A stretch of DNA of 8,030 nucleotides from an uncultured Eggerthella sp. (GTDB lineage: Bacteria; Actinomycetota; Coriobacteriia; Coriobacteriales; Eggerthellaceae): contig UQVJ01000079.1 in NCBI GenBank assembly GCA_900544455.1, positions 1 through 8,030 on the forward strand, given 5' to 3'. Positions 1 through 6,747 of this stretch are shown piece by piece. The notes under the pieces were generated by a model that ran no database searches, was not told the DNA's origin, and saw only the letters and a program-made list of their open reading frames with translations. The first letter of the stretch is position 1. Every line of letters begins with the position of its first letter. The translations under genes were made by a program, and so were the position numbers.

Positions 1-1290
1 TGCTGCCCAATCCTCGTCCGACCCCATTGAATCTTCGGGACGCGTGGAGAGCTCTACGTGGTACTTGAAGCCAAACTGCTGGTATACCGAATCGATGAGC
101 TTCACTACGCCCACGATTTCATCAGTAAGCTGATCGGGACGCACAAAGAGATGCGCATCGTCCTGATTGAAGCAGCGGACGCGGAACAGACCATGCAAAG
201 CACCGCGAAGCTCGTGACGATGGACCGTACCGATTTCACCGGCGCGAATGGGGAGATCGCGATAGCTATGCGGCTTGGAGCCGTATACCAGAACGCCACC
301 AGGGCAGTTCATGGGTTTAACGCAGAATTCCTCCTCGTCGATGATCGTGGAGTACATGTTGTCCTTGTAATGATCCCAATGGCCGGAAGTTTCCCACAAC
401 TGCTTGCTCATGATAAGCGGCGTGGAGATTTCCACGTAACCAGCCTCATGATGGATCTCTCGCCAGTAATCAAGCAGCGTGTTCTTCAGAATCATGCCGT
501 TAGGAAGGAAGAAGGGGAAGCCCGGAGCCTCTTCGCGCATCATGAAGATGTCCATCTCGCGCCCGATGCGGCGATGGTCTCGCTTTTCCGCCTCTTCAAG
601 ATTATGCAGATACTCGTCCAGATCAGCCTTCTTGAAGAACGCCGTACCGTAGAGACGCTGCAGCTGCTCACGGCTTGCGTCACCTCGCCAGTACGCACCA
701 GCGAGCTTCATCATCTTGAATGCGCCGATTTTGCCAGCAGAAGGGACATGGGGGCCTGCACACAGATCTACAAAAGAACCGTGGCGATACACCGAGATTT
801 CGCCTTCGGTAAGATCATCGATATGCTCAAGCTTGAAGCGCTGGTCAGCAAAGATCTGTTTCGCCTCTTTAACCGATACAACCTCGCGAACAAATGGCTC
901 GTTCCTCTTCACGATCTGAGCCATCTTCTTTTCGATAGCGGCAAAATCGTCCGAAGAGATATTCTCAGGCAACTCGAAATCGTAGAAATATCCATTGTCG
1001 GTAGCAGGGCCAAATGCAATCTGCGCACCAGGGAAGAGCTCCTGAACAGCCTCAGCCATAATATGCGCACACGAGTGGCGCATGATGGAAAGAGCCTCTG
1101 GGCTCTTGTTGGTGATAATTTCAATGGTTGCCCCGTCGGTTACCTGAGCGGTAACATCCACCAGCTCACCGTTAACCTTGCCGGCAAGCGCAGCTTTAGC
1201 AAGACTGGTGCCGATAGATGCTGCCACATCGTAAACCGTGGCGCCTTCCTCGAGAATCTTCTTCGACCCATCTGGGAGAATGATTTCCAC
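1..1290 (-). CDS. thrS: Threonyl-tRNA synthetase, C-terminus cut off by the window edge
   Basis: Class II aminoacyl-tRNA synthetase that charges tRNA-Thr with threonine in the cytoplasm and edits mischarged Ser-tRNA-Thr. My reverse translation gives 430 codons up to the window edge. Residues 1-60 form a TGS domain starting MEIILPDGSK. The editing domain follows with HSCAH (H72, H76) and DLCAGPH (C177, H181), equivalent to the E. coli editing-site residues. The catalytic core includes MNCPG (C329) and QDDAH (H380), which by family knowledge bind the active-site zinc with a third His that lies outside the window, plus the motif-2 region around R358 (VHRHE). MNCPGG replaces the E. coli MNCPGH, a variant I recall from other bacteria. 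Roughly 150 residues are missing, including motif 3 and the anticodon-binding domain. I chose the GTG at 1290 because AAGGA lies 7 nt upstream. An in-frame ATG at 1329 would add 13 residues but has a poor ribosome binding site and sits in a hairpin. The gene follows the zinc-ribbon gene after 209 bp with its own structured leader. Confidence 0.96.
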   Translation of the reverse strand, partial: MEIILPDGSKKILEEGATVYDVAASIGTSLAKAALAGKVNGELVDVTAQVTDGATIEIITNKSPEALSIMRHSCAHIMAEAVQELFPGAQIAFGPATDNGYFYDFELPENISSDDFAAIEKKMAQIVKRNEPFVREVVSVKEAKQIFADQRFKLEHIDDLTEGEISVYRHGSFVDLCAGPHVPSAGKIGAFKMMKLAGAYWRGDASREQLQRLYGTAFFKKADLDEYLHNLEEAEKRDHRRIGREMDIFMMREEAPGFPFFLPNGMILKNTLLDYWREIHHEAGYVEISTPLIMSKQLWETSGHWDHYKDNMYSTIIDEEEFCVKPMNCPGGVLVYGSKPHSYRDLPIRAGEIGTVHRHELRGALHGLFRVRCFNQDDAHLFVRPDQLTDEIVGVVKLIDSVYQQFGFKYHVELSTRPEDSMGSDEDWAA

Positions 1291-1297
1291 AATCGTT

Positions 1298-1302
1298 TCC
1301 TT
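1298..1302 (-). promoter_or_regulatory. Ribosome binding site deciding the thrS GTG start
   Basis: The minus strand reads AAGGA within AAGAAAGGAAACGATT, 7 nt before the GTG at 1290. This near-consensus Shine-Dalgarno sequence supports the GTG start over the in-frame ATG at 1329. A GTG start at this spacing would fit a translationally controlled synthetase gene, but that is inference. Confidence 0.8.
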
Positions 1303-1311
1303 TCTTGCATA

Positions 1312-1327
1312 GAGCGCAAAGGCGCCC
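1312..1327 (-). promoter_or_regulatory. Short hairpin just upstream of the thrS ribosome binding site
   Basis: On the minus strand GGGCGC-CTTT-GCGCTC can form a 6-bp stem with one G-U pair and a 4-nt loop. It ends about 9 nt upstream of the AAGGA. Its closeness suggests it could influence ribosome access, possibly together with the hairpin at 1345-1368. No U-tract follows, so it is not a terminator. Confidence 0.4.
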
Positions 1328-1344
1328 ATACAACCATCAACGAA

Positions 1345-1368
1345 CGAGCTATGTTACCACAGAGCTCG
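1345..1368 (-). promoter_or_regulatory. thrS leader hairpin with a tRNA-Thr anticodon-like loop (candidate operator)
   Basis: On the minus strand CGAGCT and AGCTCG form a perfect 6-bp stem around a 12-nt loop, CTGTGGTAACAT, in which TGT and ACA can also pair. Two G-U pairs may extend the base. The loop contains UGGUAA, identical to bases 33-38 of a tRNA-Thr with anticodon GGU. In E. coli the thrS leader carries an anticodon-arm mimic that ThrRS binds to repress its own translation. The hairpin here lies 54 nt before the start codon, with a second hairpin in between. The pairing and loop are seen directly; the operator role is inferred. The loop geometry is not a perfect 7-nt anticodon loop, so chance similarity is possible. 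Confidence 0.4.
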
Positions 1369-1408
1369 CCTTACCTTAGCACACCAGCTGTCATAATCCT
1401 TGAGCCGT

Positions 1409-1414
1409 TGTCAA
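1409..1414 (-). promoter_or_regulatory. Possible -35 box for thrS
   Basis: The minus strand has a perfect TTGACA about 120 nt upstream of thrS, in the 209-bp gap where a promoter would be expected. I find no convincing -10 at 16-19 nt; TATGAC is the nearest but at a 13-nt spacing. The element is therefore weakly supported. thrS might instead be read through from valS. Confidence 0.25.
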
Positions 1415-1475
1415 ATACAGAAAGCCCAGCCAGTCCTTCCCCGCATGAAAGAGACAGGATCGGCTGAGCCCTCAC

Positions 1476-1500
1476 GCTACCCTGTTCGCAAACAGGCAGC
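1476..1500 (-). terminator. Hairpin immediately after the zinc-ribbon gene, no U-tract
   Basis: On the minus strand CCTGTT-TGCG-AACAGG forms a perfect 6-bp stem with a 4-nt loop (1481-1496). GCT/AGC can pair outside it across a small internal loop. It starts at the stop codon of the zinc-ribbon gene, the usual place for a terminator or 3'-end stabiliser. The following bases (GTAGCGTGAGGG) contain no U-run, so efficient intrinsic termination is doubtful. ACAGG from the 3' arm could instead pair with CCTGT at 1454-1458. Confidence 0.35.
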
Positions 1501-1925
1501 TACTTGATCTTGGTTGTGCAGTACGGGCACACAGTCCATGCGGGATCAAGCGCATGGTGACACGTAGGGCACAGATTCTTCAAGCGCGTATGGCAATTCG
1601 GGCAAAGCACGTAATCGGCTTCAACCGGATAGCCGCACTTGGCGCAATCGCCAAACTTCATAAGCTCACGCTGCTTCAGAGCAAGTTCGAGATCCTGCTC
1701 TTCACGATCCGCCTTAAGAAGAGGAGGGCGAATCATGCAATAGGCCACCAAGCCTACGATAGGGACAACGGAAAGCAAGCCCCATGCCCAGCCGAAGCCA
1801 CGAGCCCGAGCATCGCGTGCAGCCCAAAAAATGGAGAGCAGATACAGGACAACAACAATGCCCAGCAGCACAAGCAACACCGTCTGAACCTCACTGGTAA
1901 GGAACTGGGACATGATTTCGTTCAT
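1500..1925 (-). CDS. Small membrane protein with a C-terminal double zinc ribbon, function unknown
   Basis: A 141-residue protein I cannot assign to a characterised gene. Residues about 13-35 and 45-63 are strongly hydrophobic and look like two transmembrane helices joined by a short basic loop (ARDARARG). This part, with spaced Trp, Asp, Gly, Pro and Tyr, resembles the two-helix domain found at the N-terminus of some phospholipase D-type proteins, but no PLD catalytic HKD motif is present. A charged linker (70-90) leads to two zinc ribbons: C94/C97 with C108/C111, and C119/C122 with C133/C136. All eight Cys are in CxxC pairs, as in double zinc-ribbon (DZANK-like) domains. The ATG at 1925 lies 2 bp after the valS stop. 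GGAAGGA at 1931-1937, inside the end of valS, gives a 5-nt spacing and fixes the start, so translation is probably coupled to valS. It may be a membrane-anchored adaptor or sensor; no role in aminoacylation is shown. Confidence 0.85.
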   Translation of the reverse strand: MNEIMSQFLTSEVQTVLLVLLGIVVVLYLLSIFWAARDARARGFGWAWGLLSVVPIVGLVAYCMIRPPLLKADREEQDLELALKQRELMKFGDCAKCGYPVEADYVLCPNCHTRLKNLCPTCHHALDPAWTVCPYCTTKIK

Positions 1926-1927
1926 GA

Positions 1928-4591
1928 TTATCCTTCCTGGGAAATCTCAGCAAGCTCAGCACGCAAACGCGTAAGGCGGTCGGTGATGTCTGCCAGCTTC
2001 GCACGGTCCTTCTCCACAACCTCAGGAGCCGCCTTGGAAAGGAAGCCCGGATTGGAAAGCTTCTTGTCAAACTTGGTGAAATCCTTTTCCAGCTTGCCGA
2101 TTTCCTTCTCCAAGCGAGCACGCTCCTTGTCGAAGTCGACCAAACCGGACAGGATCACATAGGCTTCCACCCCATCGGCGAGGCACACGCTGGATTCATC
2201 GGGACGTGCCGCATCAACGGAAACCGCAGATACCTTGGTGTTCGCCAGCGCAGAAATCAGCTGAACTTGGCTCGCGAAGAGGCTTGCCGCCGCATCGTCC
2301 TGAGCCTTAACCACTACTTCAACCTCTGCACGAGGAGATATTCCGTAGCGAGCGCGAATGGAGCGAATGCCGGAAACAACCTGGGTAACCATGGTGATAA
2401 CCTGCTCGGCCTCGGGGTCGATGTACTTTTCCAGCTTGTCGGCATCGGGCCACGATGCAACCATCAGATACGGTGCTTCCTTTTCGCCCGAAAGCTCCTG
2501 ATAGATCTGTTCGGTTACAAAAGGCATTGCAGGATGAAGCAGACGCAGAGCGGTATCAAGAACGAACACCAGATTTCTCTGCATAACAGCACGTTCTTCC
2601 CCACCAGCATTCAGGCGAGCCTTCGAAAGCTCGATATACCAATCGCAGAATTCATTCCAAAAGAACGCATACAGCTCTCGAGCGACATCAGCGAACTCAA
2701 AGCCATCGTATGCGGTATCAAGCGAACGAACCAAGCGGGCCAAACGCGAGAATATCCAGCGATCTGCCTCTGTCTTAGGCTCAGGTTCACCGGGAACGAA
2801 GCCGTCCAGGTTCATATTCACAAAGCGGGCAGCATTGCGGACTTTGTTGGCAAAGTTGCGGCTGCTTACCAACTTGTTCTCGTTGAACTTCAGATCCTGA
2901 GCACCAGTAACCTGCATGAGCAAACCGAAACGCATGCCGTCGGCACCGTAATCCTGCATCAACTTCAGGGGATCCACGCCATTGCCACGGCTCTTCGACA
3001 TCGGCTTGCCGTCGGCAGCCATAACCGTGGGATGGATAATAACGTCCTTGAACGGGATCTGATCAGTAAAGTAAAGCGAAGACATTACCATACGCGCAAC
3101 CCACAAACCCATGATGTCGCGAGCAGTGGAAAGCATCTGCGTTGGATAGGTGGGCTTCAGCTCATCGGGATTTTCTGGCCAGCCCTGCGTGGCGAATGGC
3201 CACAACTGCGAGGAGAACCAGGTGTCAAGAACGTCTTCATCCTGATGGACATGGCCGCCGCACTTTGGGCAAACCTCGGTATCTTCCATCAAAGCGTCTT
3301 CCCAGCCACAGGAATCGCAGTAGAACATCGGGATGCGATGACCCCACCAGAGCTGGCGGGAAATGCACCAATCCTTCAGGTTTTCAAGCCAGTCGAGATA
3401 AACCTGCTTCCAGCGTGCAGGGTGGAATTGGATTTCACCATTTTCCACCACTTCGGCAGCACGCTTCTTCAAGCGGTCAACCGCAACGAACCACTGCTCC
3501 GACAGCCAGGGCTCGAGCTTGGTGTGGCAGCGATAGCACGTCATAACGGAATGATCATGGTCTTCAACATGATCGAGAAGGCCTAAAGCCTCGAATTCCG
3601 CAACAACGGCTTCACGAGCCTCGTCGCGCGTCATGCCGCTGAACTTGCCATAGCCTTCAACGACGATAGCGTGCTCATCGAAAATATTGATCTGCTCAAG
3701 GTTGTTACGTTGACCCATAGCGTAGTCATTCGGGTCGTGAGCAGGAGTGGTTTTCACGCAGCCAGTACCGAACTCGGAGTCAACGTAGTAGTCGGCAAAA
3801 ATAGGAATCTTGCGACCCACGATAGGAAGATCGATCGTCTTGCCAACAAGGTGCTTATACCGCTCGTCTTTAGGGCTTACCGCAACACCGGTATCACCCA
3901 GCATGGTTTCAGGACGGGTGGTGGCAACAACCACATATTCCATTCCATCAACTGGCTCAGAAAGCGGGTAACGCAGGTACCACAGATGGCCCTTTTCATC
4001 TACATATTCAGCCTCATCATCGGCAATAGCGGTTGTGCAGGAGGGGCACCAATTCACAATACGGCGACCCTTGTAAATAAGGTCATCGTGATACCAATCG
4101 CAGAACACCTTGCGAACAGCGTTGGCATACTCAGGCGACATGGTGAATTTCTCGTCATCGTAATCACACGAGCACCCCATGCCAGCAATCTGCTTCACGA
4201 TGGTGTTGCCATAGTCTTCGCGCCAATCCCAACAGGCATCGATAAACTTCTCGCGACCGATTTCAAGGCGAGAGATGCCTTCTTCGGCAAGCTTTTTGTC
4301 CACCTTGGTCTGGGTGGCAATACCCGCATGATCGGTTCCGAGAATCCAACGGGCCTGATACCCCTGCATGCGAGCACGACGGATGCAGGTGTCTTGGATG
4401 GTGTCGTTCAAGGCGTGGCCCATATGCAGCATACCGGTTACGTTCGGCGGAGGGATAACGATGGTGTAGGTGTCTGCACCGTTCTTGCCGAAACCGGGTG
4501 TACGACCAAAGTACCCCTTCTCTTTCCAGGCGTCGAAAAGCGGCTTTTCCCAGTCTTGGTAAGACTGCTCTGCCTTTTTATCAGATGCCAT
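1928..4591 (-). CDS. valS: Valyl-tRNA synthetase
   Basis: Class I aminoacyl-tRNA synthetase that attaches valine to tRNA-Val in the cytoplasm and removes mischarged threonine. The protein is complete at 887 residues, a usual length. The HIGH-type signature is HMGH (56-59) after PPPNVTG. The CP1 editing domain spans roughly 210-350, with TTRPETMLGDT (from 224) and GTGCVKTTPAHDPNDY (275-290). Cys pairs at C182/C185, C352/C355, C425/C428 and C441/C444 suggest zinc-binding knuckles. The KMSKS loop reads PMSKS (530-534), with Pro in place of the first Lys. The anticodon-binding domain follows, and a coiled-coil tail (about 819-883) ends the protein, as is typical of ValRS. The frame stays open upstream to 4657, but I chose the ATG at 4591 (MASDKK) because GGAAGGA lies 6 nt before it and the extra 22 residues are non-conserved and overlap the promoter. 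Its own promoter and the terminator behind clpX make it the head of a new transcription unit. Confidence 0.98.
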   Translation of the reverse strand: MASDKKAEQSYQDWEKPLFDAWKEKGYFGRTPGFGKNGADTYTIVIPPPNVTGMLHMGHALNDTIQDTCIRRARMQGYQARWILGTDHAGIATQTKVDKKLAEEGISRLEIGREKFIDACWDWREDYGNTIVKQIAGMGCSCDYDDEKFTMSPEYANAVRKVFCDWYHDDLIYKGRRIVNWCPSCTTAIADDEAEYVDEKGHLWYLRYPLSEPVDGMEYVVVATTRPETMLGDTGVAVSPKDERYKHLVGKTIDLPIVGRKIPIFADYYVDSEFGTGCVKTTPAHDPNDYAMGQRNNLEQINIFDEHAIVVEGYGKFSGMTRDEAREAVVAEFEALGLLDHVEDHDHSVMTCYRCHTKLEPWLSEQWFVAVDRLKKRAAEVVENGEIQFHPARWKQVYLDWLENLKDWCISRQLWWGHRIPMFYCDSCGWEDALMEDTEVCPKCGGHVHQDEDVLDTWFSSQLWPFATQGWPENPDELKPTYPTQMLSTARDIMGLWVARMVMSSLYFTDQIPFKDVIIHPTVMAADGKPMSKSRGNGVDPLKLMQDYGADGMRFGLLMQVTGAQDLKFNENKLVSSRNFANKVRNAARFVNMNLDGFVPGEPEPKTEADRWIFSRLARLVRSLDTAYDGFEFADVARELYAFFWNEFCDWYIELSKARLNAGGEERAVMQRNLVFVLDTALRLLHPAMPFVTEQIYQELSGEKEAPYLMVASWPDADKLEKYIDPEAEQVITMVTQVVSGIRSIRARYGISPRAEVEVVVKAQDDAAASLFASQVQLISALANTKVSAVSVDAARPDESSVCLADGVEAYVILSGLVDFDKERARLEKEIGKLEKDFTKFDKKLSNPGFLSKAAPEVVEKDRAKLADITDRLTRLRAELAEISQEG

Positions 4592-4597
4592 GCCTTT

Positions 4598-4604
4598 TCC
4601 TTCC
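4598..4604 (-). promoter_or_regulatory. Ribosome binding site deciding the valS start
   Basis: The minus strand reads GGAAGGA, 6 nt before the ATG at 4591. It is close to the ideal Shine-Dalgarno sequence and settles the start in favour of MASDKK over upstream in-frame codons. The same heptamer precedes the next gene, at 1931-1937. Confidence 0.85.
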
Positions 4605-4614
4605 AAAATGTCAG

Positions 4615-4642
4615 ATTGTATTAATTCCAGTAAACAGTCCAA
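4615..4642 (-). promoter_or_regulatory. valS promoter
   Basis: On the minus strand TTGGAC (4637-4642) and TACAAT (4615-4620) are separated by 16 nt. The -10 matches the sigma-70 consensus at 5 of 6 positions and the -35 at 3 of 6. Transcription would start around 4605-4609, leaving a very short leader that contains little more than the Shine-Dalgarno sequence. No T-box or other large leader structure would fit. The -35 overlaps the U-tract of the clpX terminator. Confidence 0.6.
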
Positions 4643-4683
4643 AAGCCGCCGCATCAACCCTGAACAAGCAGGAATGCGACGGC
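4641..4683 (-). terminator. Intrinsic terminator after clpX
   Basis: Seventeen nt after the clpX stop the minus strand forms a 10-bp stem, GCCGTCGCAT with ATGCGGCGGC, containing one G-U pair. Inside it CCTG/CAGG pair around a 6-nt loop. The stem is followed by TTTT. This is a good GC-rich intrinsic terminator with a short U-tract, ending the tig/clpP/clpX transcript just upstream of the valS promoter. Confidence 0.75.
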
Positions 4684-4699
4684 AATAGGAAAAAATTCT

Positions 4700-6049
4700 T
4701 TATTCAGTATCCACCAATTCGGCACTTACCTGCTCGATAACAGGCTTTGTGGTTCCCTCGATGTCGCTACGGCGAATGACAACGCGGGTATGTCCCTCAT
4801 GTTCGGGGAGTTCATACATAACGTCCATCAATGCCTTCTCGCAGATGCTACGCAAACCACGTGCACCCGTCTGATGTTCGATTGCTCGCTCCGCAATAGC
4901 GATAAGCGCATCATCCTCGAATACCAAATCGGAATCTTCGTATTTGAACATCACGGTGTACTGCTTTACCAGGGCATTCTTGGGTTCAGTGAGAACACGC
5001 ACCAGATCTTCCTCAGAAAGCTCCTTGAGAGCAGTGACAACGGGGATGCGGCCAACAAACTCAGGGATCATGCCGAACTTATGCAAATCTTCCGGCAGCA
5101 CCTGAGTAAGCAGCTCCGCATCGGCAGCGCGCTTCGATTCGGGCATGTCGGAGCCGAAACCGATATTGGTCTTGCCAACACGCTCAGCGATGATGTCGGG
5201 CAAACCGACAAAAGCTCCACCCAAGATGAACAGGATGTTGGTCGTGTCAATGTGAATGAGCTCTTGCTGGGGGTGCTTGCGGCCACCTTGAGGAGGAACC
5301 GATGCCTCGCAACCTTCCACGATCTTCAACAGCGCCTGCTGAACGCCCTCGCCCGACACGTCGCGAGTGATGGAGAGGTTTTCGGCCTTGCGAGCAACTT
5401 TATCAATCTCGTCGATATAAACGATGCCGACTTCGGCGCGTGGAATATCAAAATCAGCTGCGGTAATAAGCTTCAGCAGGATATTCTCAACATCTTCGCC
5501 AACATAGCCCGCTTCCGTCAACGTTGTGGCGTCAGCAATGGCAAATGGCACCTTGAGAGTACGGGCAAGCGTCTGGGCCAGCAGCGTTTTTCCCGAACCG
5601 GTAGGGCCAAGAAGCATGATGTTGCTCTTTGCAAGCTCAACATCACCGCTATCTGCAGCCTCTCCCAAGCTAACGCGCTTGTAATGGTTGTACACCGCAA
5701 CGGAAAGCGCACGCTTTGCCTCTTCCTGACCCACAACATGCTCCGACAGCTGCTCGAAGAGCTCACGGGGCGTAGGAAGGTTCTCGAGAACAGGAACACC
5801 GCTGTCGGAGCGATCATCGTCATCGACATCTGCGGTAACCTGAAGCACATGATTCAGCGCATCCGATTCGAGCCCGCGCAGATTCAGATCGGCCATCATG
5901 GCCTCTGCGGAAAGAGAAATGCACTCATCGCAGATGAAGATGCCATCGGGGCCAGAGATCATGGCATTAACCTGATCGGGCGTCTTTCCGCAAAAGGTAC
6001 AGCGGATGTCTTCGCGTGCAGGGGGAACGGATCCCGTCTGATCGGTCAT
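4700..6049 (-). CDS. clpX: ATP-dependent Clp protease ATP-binding subunit ClpX
   Basis: AAA+ unfoldase that recognises tagged or regulatory proteins, unfolds them with ATP and feeds them into ClpP in the cytoplasm. The 449-residue length is slightly above the E. coli enzyme. The N-terminal C4 zinc-binding domain has C17, C20, C40 and C43. An acidic linker (72-82) precedes the AAA+ module. Visible motifs are Walker A GPTGSGKT (148-155), pore loop GYVG (181-184), Walker B VYIDEID (210-216), the GGRKHP loop (255-260), the ClpP-docking IGF loop (296-298), PEFVGRIP with the probable Arg finger R334, and sensor-2 GARGLR (395-400). All key residues are present, so the protein should be active and should partner ClpP. 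It starts 6 bp after the clpP stop with only a weak Shine-Dalgarno (AGAGTAAGAT), so translational coupling to clpP is likely. A terminator follows. Confidence 0.98.
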   Translation of the reverse strand: MTDQTGSVPPAREDIRCTFCGKTPDQVNAMISGPDGIFICDECISLSAEAMMADLNLRGLESDALNHVLQVTADVDDDDRSDSGVPVLENLPTPRELFEQLSEHVVGQEEAKRALSVAVYNHYKRVSLGEAADSGDVELAKSNIMLLGPTGSGKTLLAQTLARTLKVPFAIADATTLTEAGYVGEDVENILLKLITAADFDIPRAEVGIVYIDEIDKVARKAENLSITRDVSGEGVQQALLKIVEGCEASVPPQGGRKHPQQELIHIDTTNILFILGGAFVGLPDIIAERVGKTNIGFGSDMPESKRAADAELLTQVLPEDLHKFGMIPEFVGRIPVVTALKELSEEDLVRVLTEPKNALVKQYTVMFKYEDSDLVFEDDALIAIAERAIEHQTGARGLRSICEKALMDVMYELPEHEGHTRVVIRRSDIEGTTKPVIEQVSAELVDTE

Positions 6050-6055
6050 TCTATC

Positions 6056-6691
6056 TTACTCTGCTTTCTTTTCGTCAGAGGCGAAGCGGGATGCAACAAC
6101 CTTGTCTACCAAGCCATAGGCGCAAGCCTCTTCCGCCGTCATCCAATTGTCGCGCTCGGAGTCGGCATGAACGCGCTCCACGGGCTGACCGCAGTGCTTG
6201 GCGATAATGCCCTCAAGACGATCACGGGTTTTCTTCATCTCGGTTGCCAAGATCTGGAAATCGGTCTGCTGCGTGCGCTCTCCAGAACCACCCATAGGCT
6301 GATGGATCATTACCTGGGCATTCGGCAAGATAATACGCTTACCGGGAGCGCCAGCGGTAAGCAGAACAGAACCCATAGACGCAGCAAGCCCCATGCAAAT
6401 GGTGGAAACATCACATTTGATGTATTGCATGGTGTCATAGATGGCAAGGCCGGCAGAAACCGAGCCTCCGGGAGAATTGATGTAGAGCGAGATATCCTTA
6501 TCGGGATCAACCGATTCCAAGTGCAGAAGCTGCGCAACTACCGTATTCGCAACGGCGTCGTCAATGGGCTCGCCCAGGAAAACGATGCGCTCGTTGAGCA
6601 AACGGGAATAGATATCATAGCTGCGCTCACCGCGGGGCGACTGCTCCACAACGTATGGCACGAGGGCTGATTGAGTGGAGTTTATGAACAT
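6056..6691 (-). CDS. clpP: ATP-dependent Clp protease proteolytic subunit ClpP
   Basis: Serine protease that forms the two-ring barrel degrading substrates delivered by ClpX. The protein is 211 residues, a normal length. The opening VPYVVEQSPRGERSYDIYSRLL is typical of ClpP. The catalytic triad is S105 (GLAASMG), H130 (MIHQP) and D181 (SERDNW). SPGG (73-76) forms the oxyanion/substrate-binding region. Between H130 and the conserved TD the loop GGSGERTQQTD is two residues longer than in E. coli; related GG...TQQTD loops occur in other bacterial ClpPs from memory. The ATG at 6691 is chosen because AAAGAGG ends 5 nt upstream; a GTG at 6706 would add five residues but has no good ribosome binding site. 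Only one clpP is present, whereas streptomycetes and mycobacteria usually carry a tandem clpP1-clpP2 pair. It lies 6 bp before clpX and about 130 bp after tig. Confidence 0.98.
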   Translation of the reverse strand: MFINSTQSALVPYVVEQSPRGERSYDIYSRLLNERIVFLGEPIDDAVANTVVAQLLHLESVDPDKDISLYINSPGGSVSAGLAIYDTMQYIKCDVSTICMGLAASMGSVLLTAGAPGKRIILPNAQVMIHQPMGGSGERTQQTDFQILATEMKKTRDRLEGIIAKHCGQPVERVHADSERDNWMTAEEACAYGLVDKVVASRFASDEKKAE

Positions 6692-6696
6692 GGATA

Positions 6697-6703
6697 CCTC
6701 TTT
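6697..6703 (-). promoter_or_regulatory. Ribosome binding site deciding the clpP start
   Basis: The minus strand reads AAAGAGG, 5 nt before the ATG at 6691. This supports the ATG over the GTG at 6706, which lies just upstream of the Shine-Dalgarno itself. The hairpin at 6714-6729 ends about 10 nt upstream. Confidence 0.7.
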
Positions 6704-6713
6704 CACTCATTCA

Positions 6714-6729
6714 TGTCGCTAACGCGACA
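6714..6729 (-). promoter_or_regulatory. Inverted repeat in the clpP leader
   Basis: On the minus strand TGTCGC-GTTA-GCGACA is a perfect 6-bp inverted repeat with a 4-nt spacer, 22 nt before the clpP start. As DNA it could be an operator for a dimeric regulator; its CGC-GCG core loosely recalls the ClgR-type operators upstream of actinobacterial clp genes, but the match is not good enough to name it. As RNA it would form a small hairpin next to the ribosome binding site. Its 5' half repeats the sequence at the top of the larger hairpin at 6748-6779. Confidence 0.4.
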
Positions 6730-6747
6730 AGGCTTTTATGGATCAAA

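Noticed and set aside
58..1467. A 469-codon open frame on the plus strand across the thrS region
   Set aside because: The reverse strand gives an unbroken threonyl-tRNA synthetase with TGS, editing and catalytic motifs. The plus-strand product has no recognisable features.
1291..1499. A T-box riboswitch ahead of thrS, or ahead of valS
   Set aside because: I find no T-box core sequence and no terminator/antiterminator pair in the thrS leader. The valS leader is too short to hold one.
2267..4624. Long plus-strand open frames (2267-3586 and 3671-4624) inside valS
   Set aside because: They are antisense to a complete, fully conserved valS and show no domains of their own.
4592..4657. Upstream extension of valS to an in-frame ATG at 4657
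   Set aside because: The 22 extra residues are encoded by the promoter and terminator region, and a near-perfect Shine-Dalgarno marks the ATG at 4591.
4790..6670. A 626-codon open frame on the plus strand, antisense to clpX and clpP
   Set aside because: The minus strand encodes ClpX and ClpP with every catalytic motif intact. The antisense translation shows no recognisable domain, and its openness follows from the codon use of the real genes.
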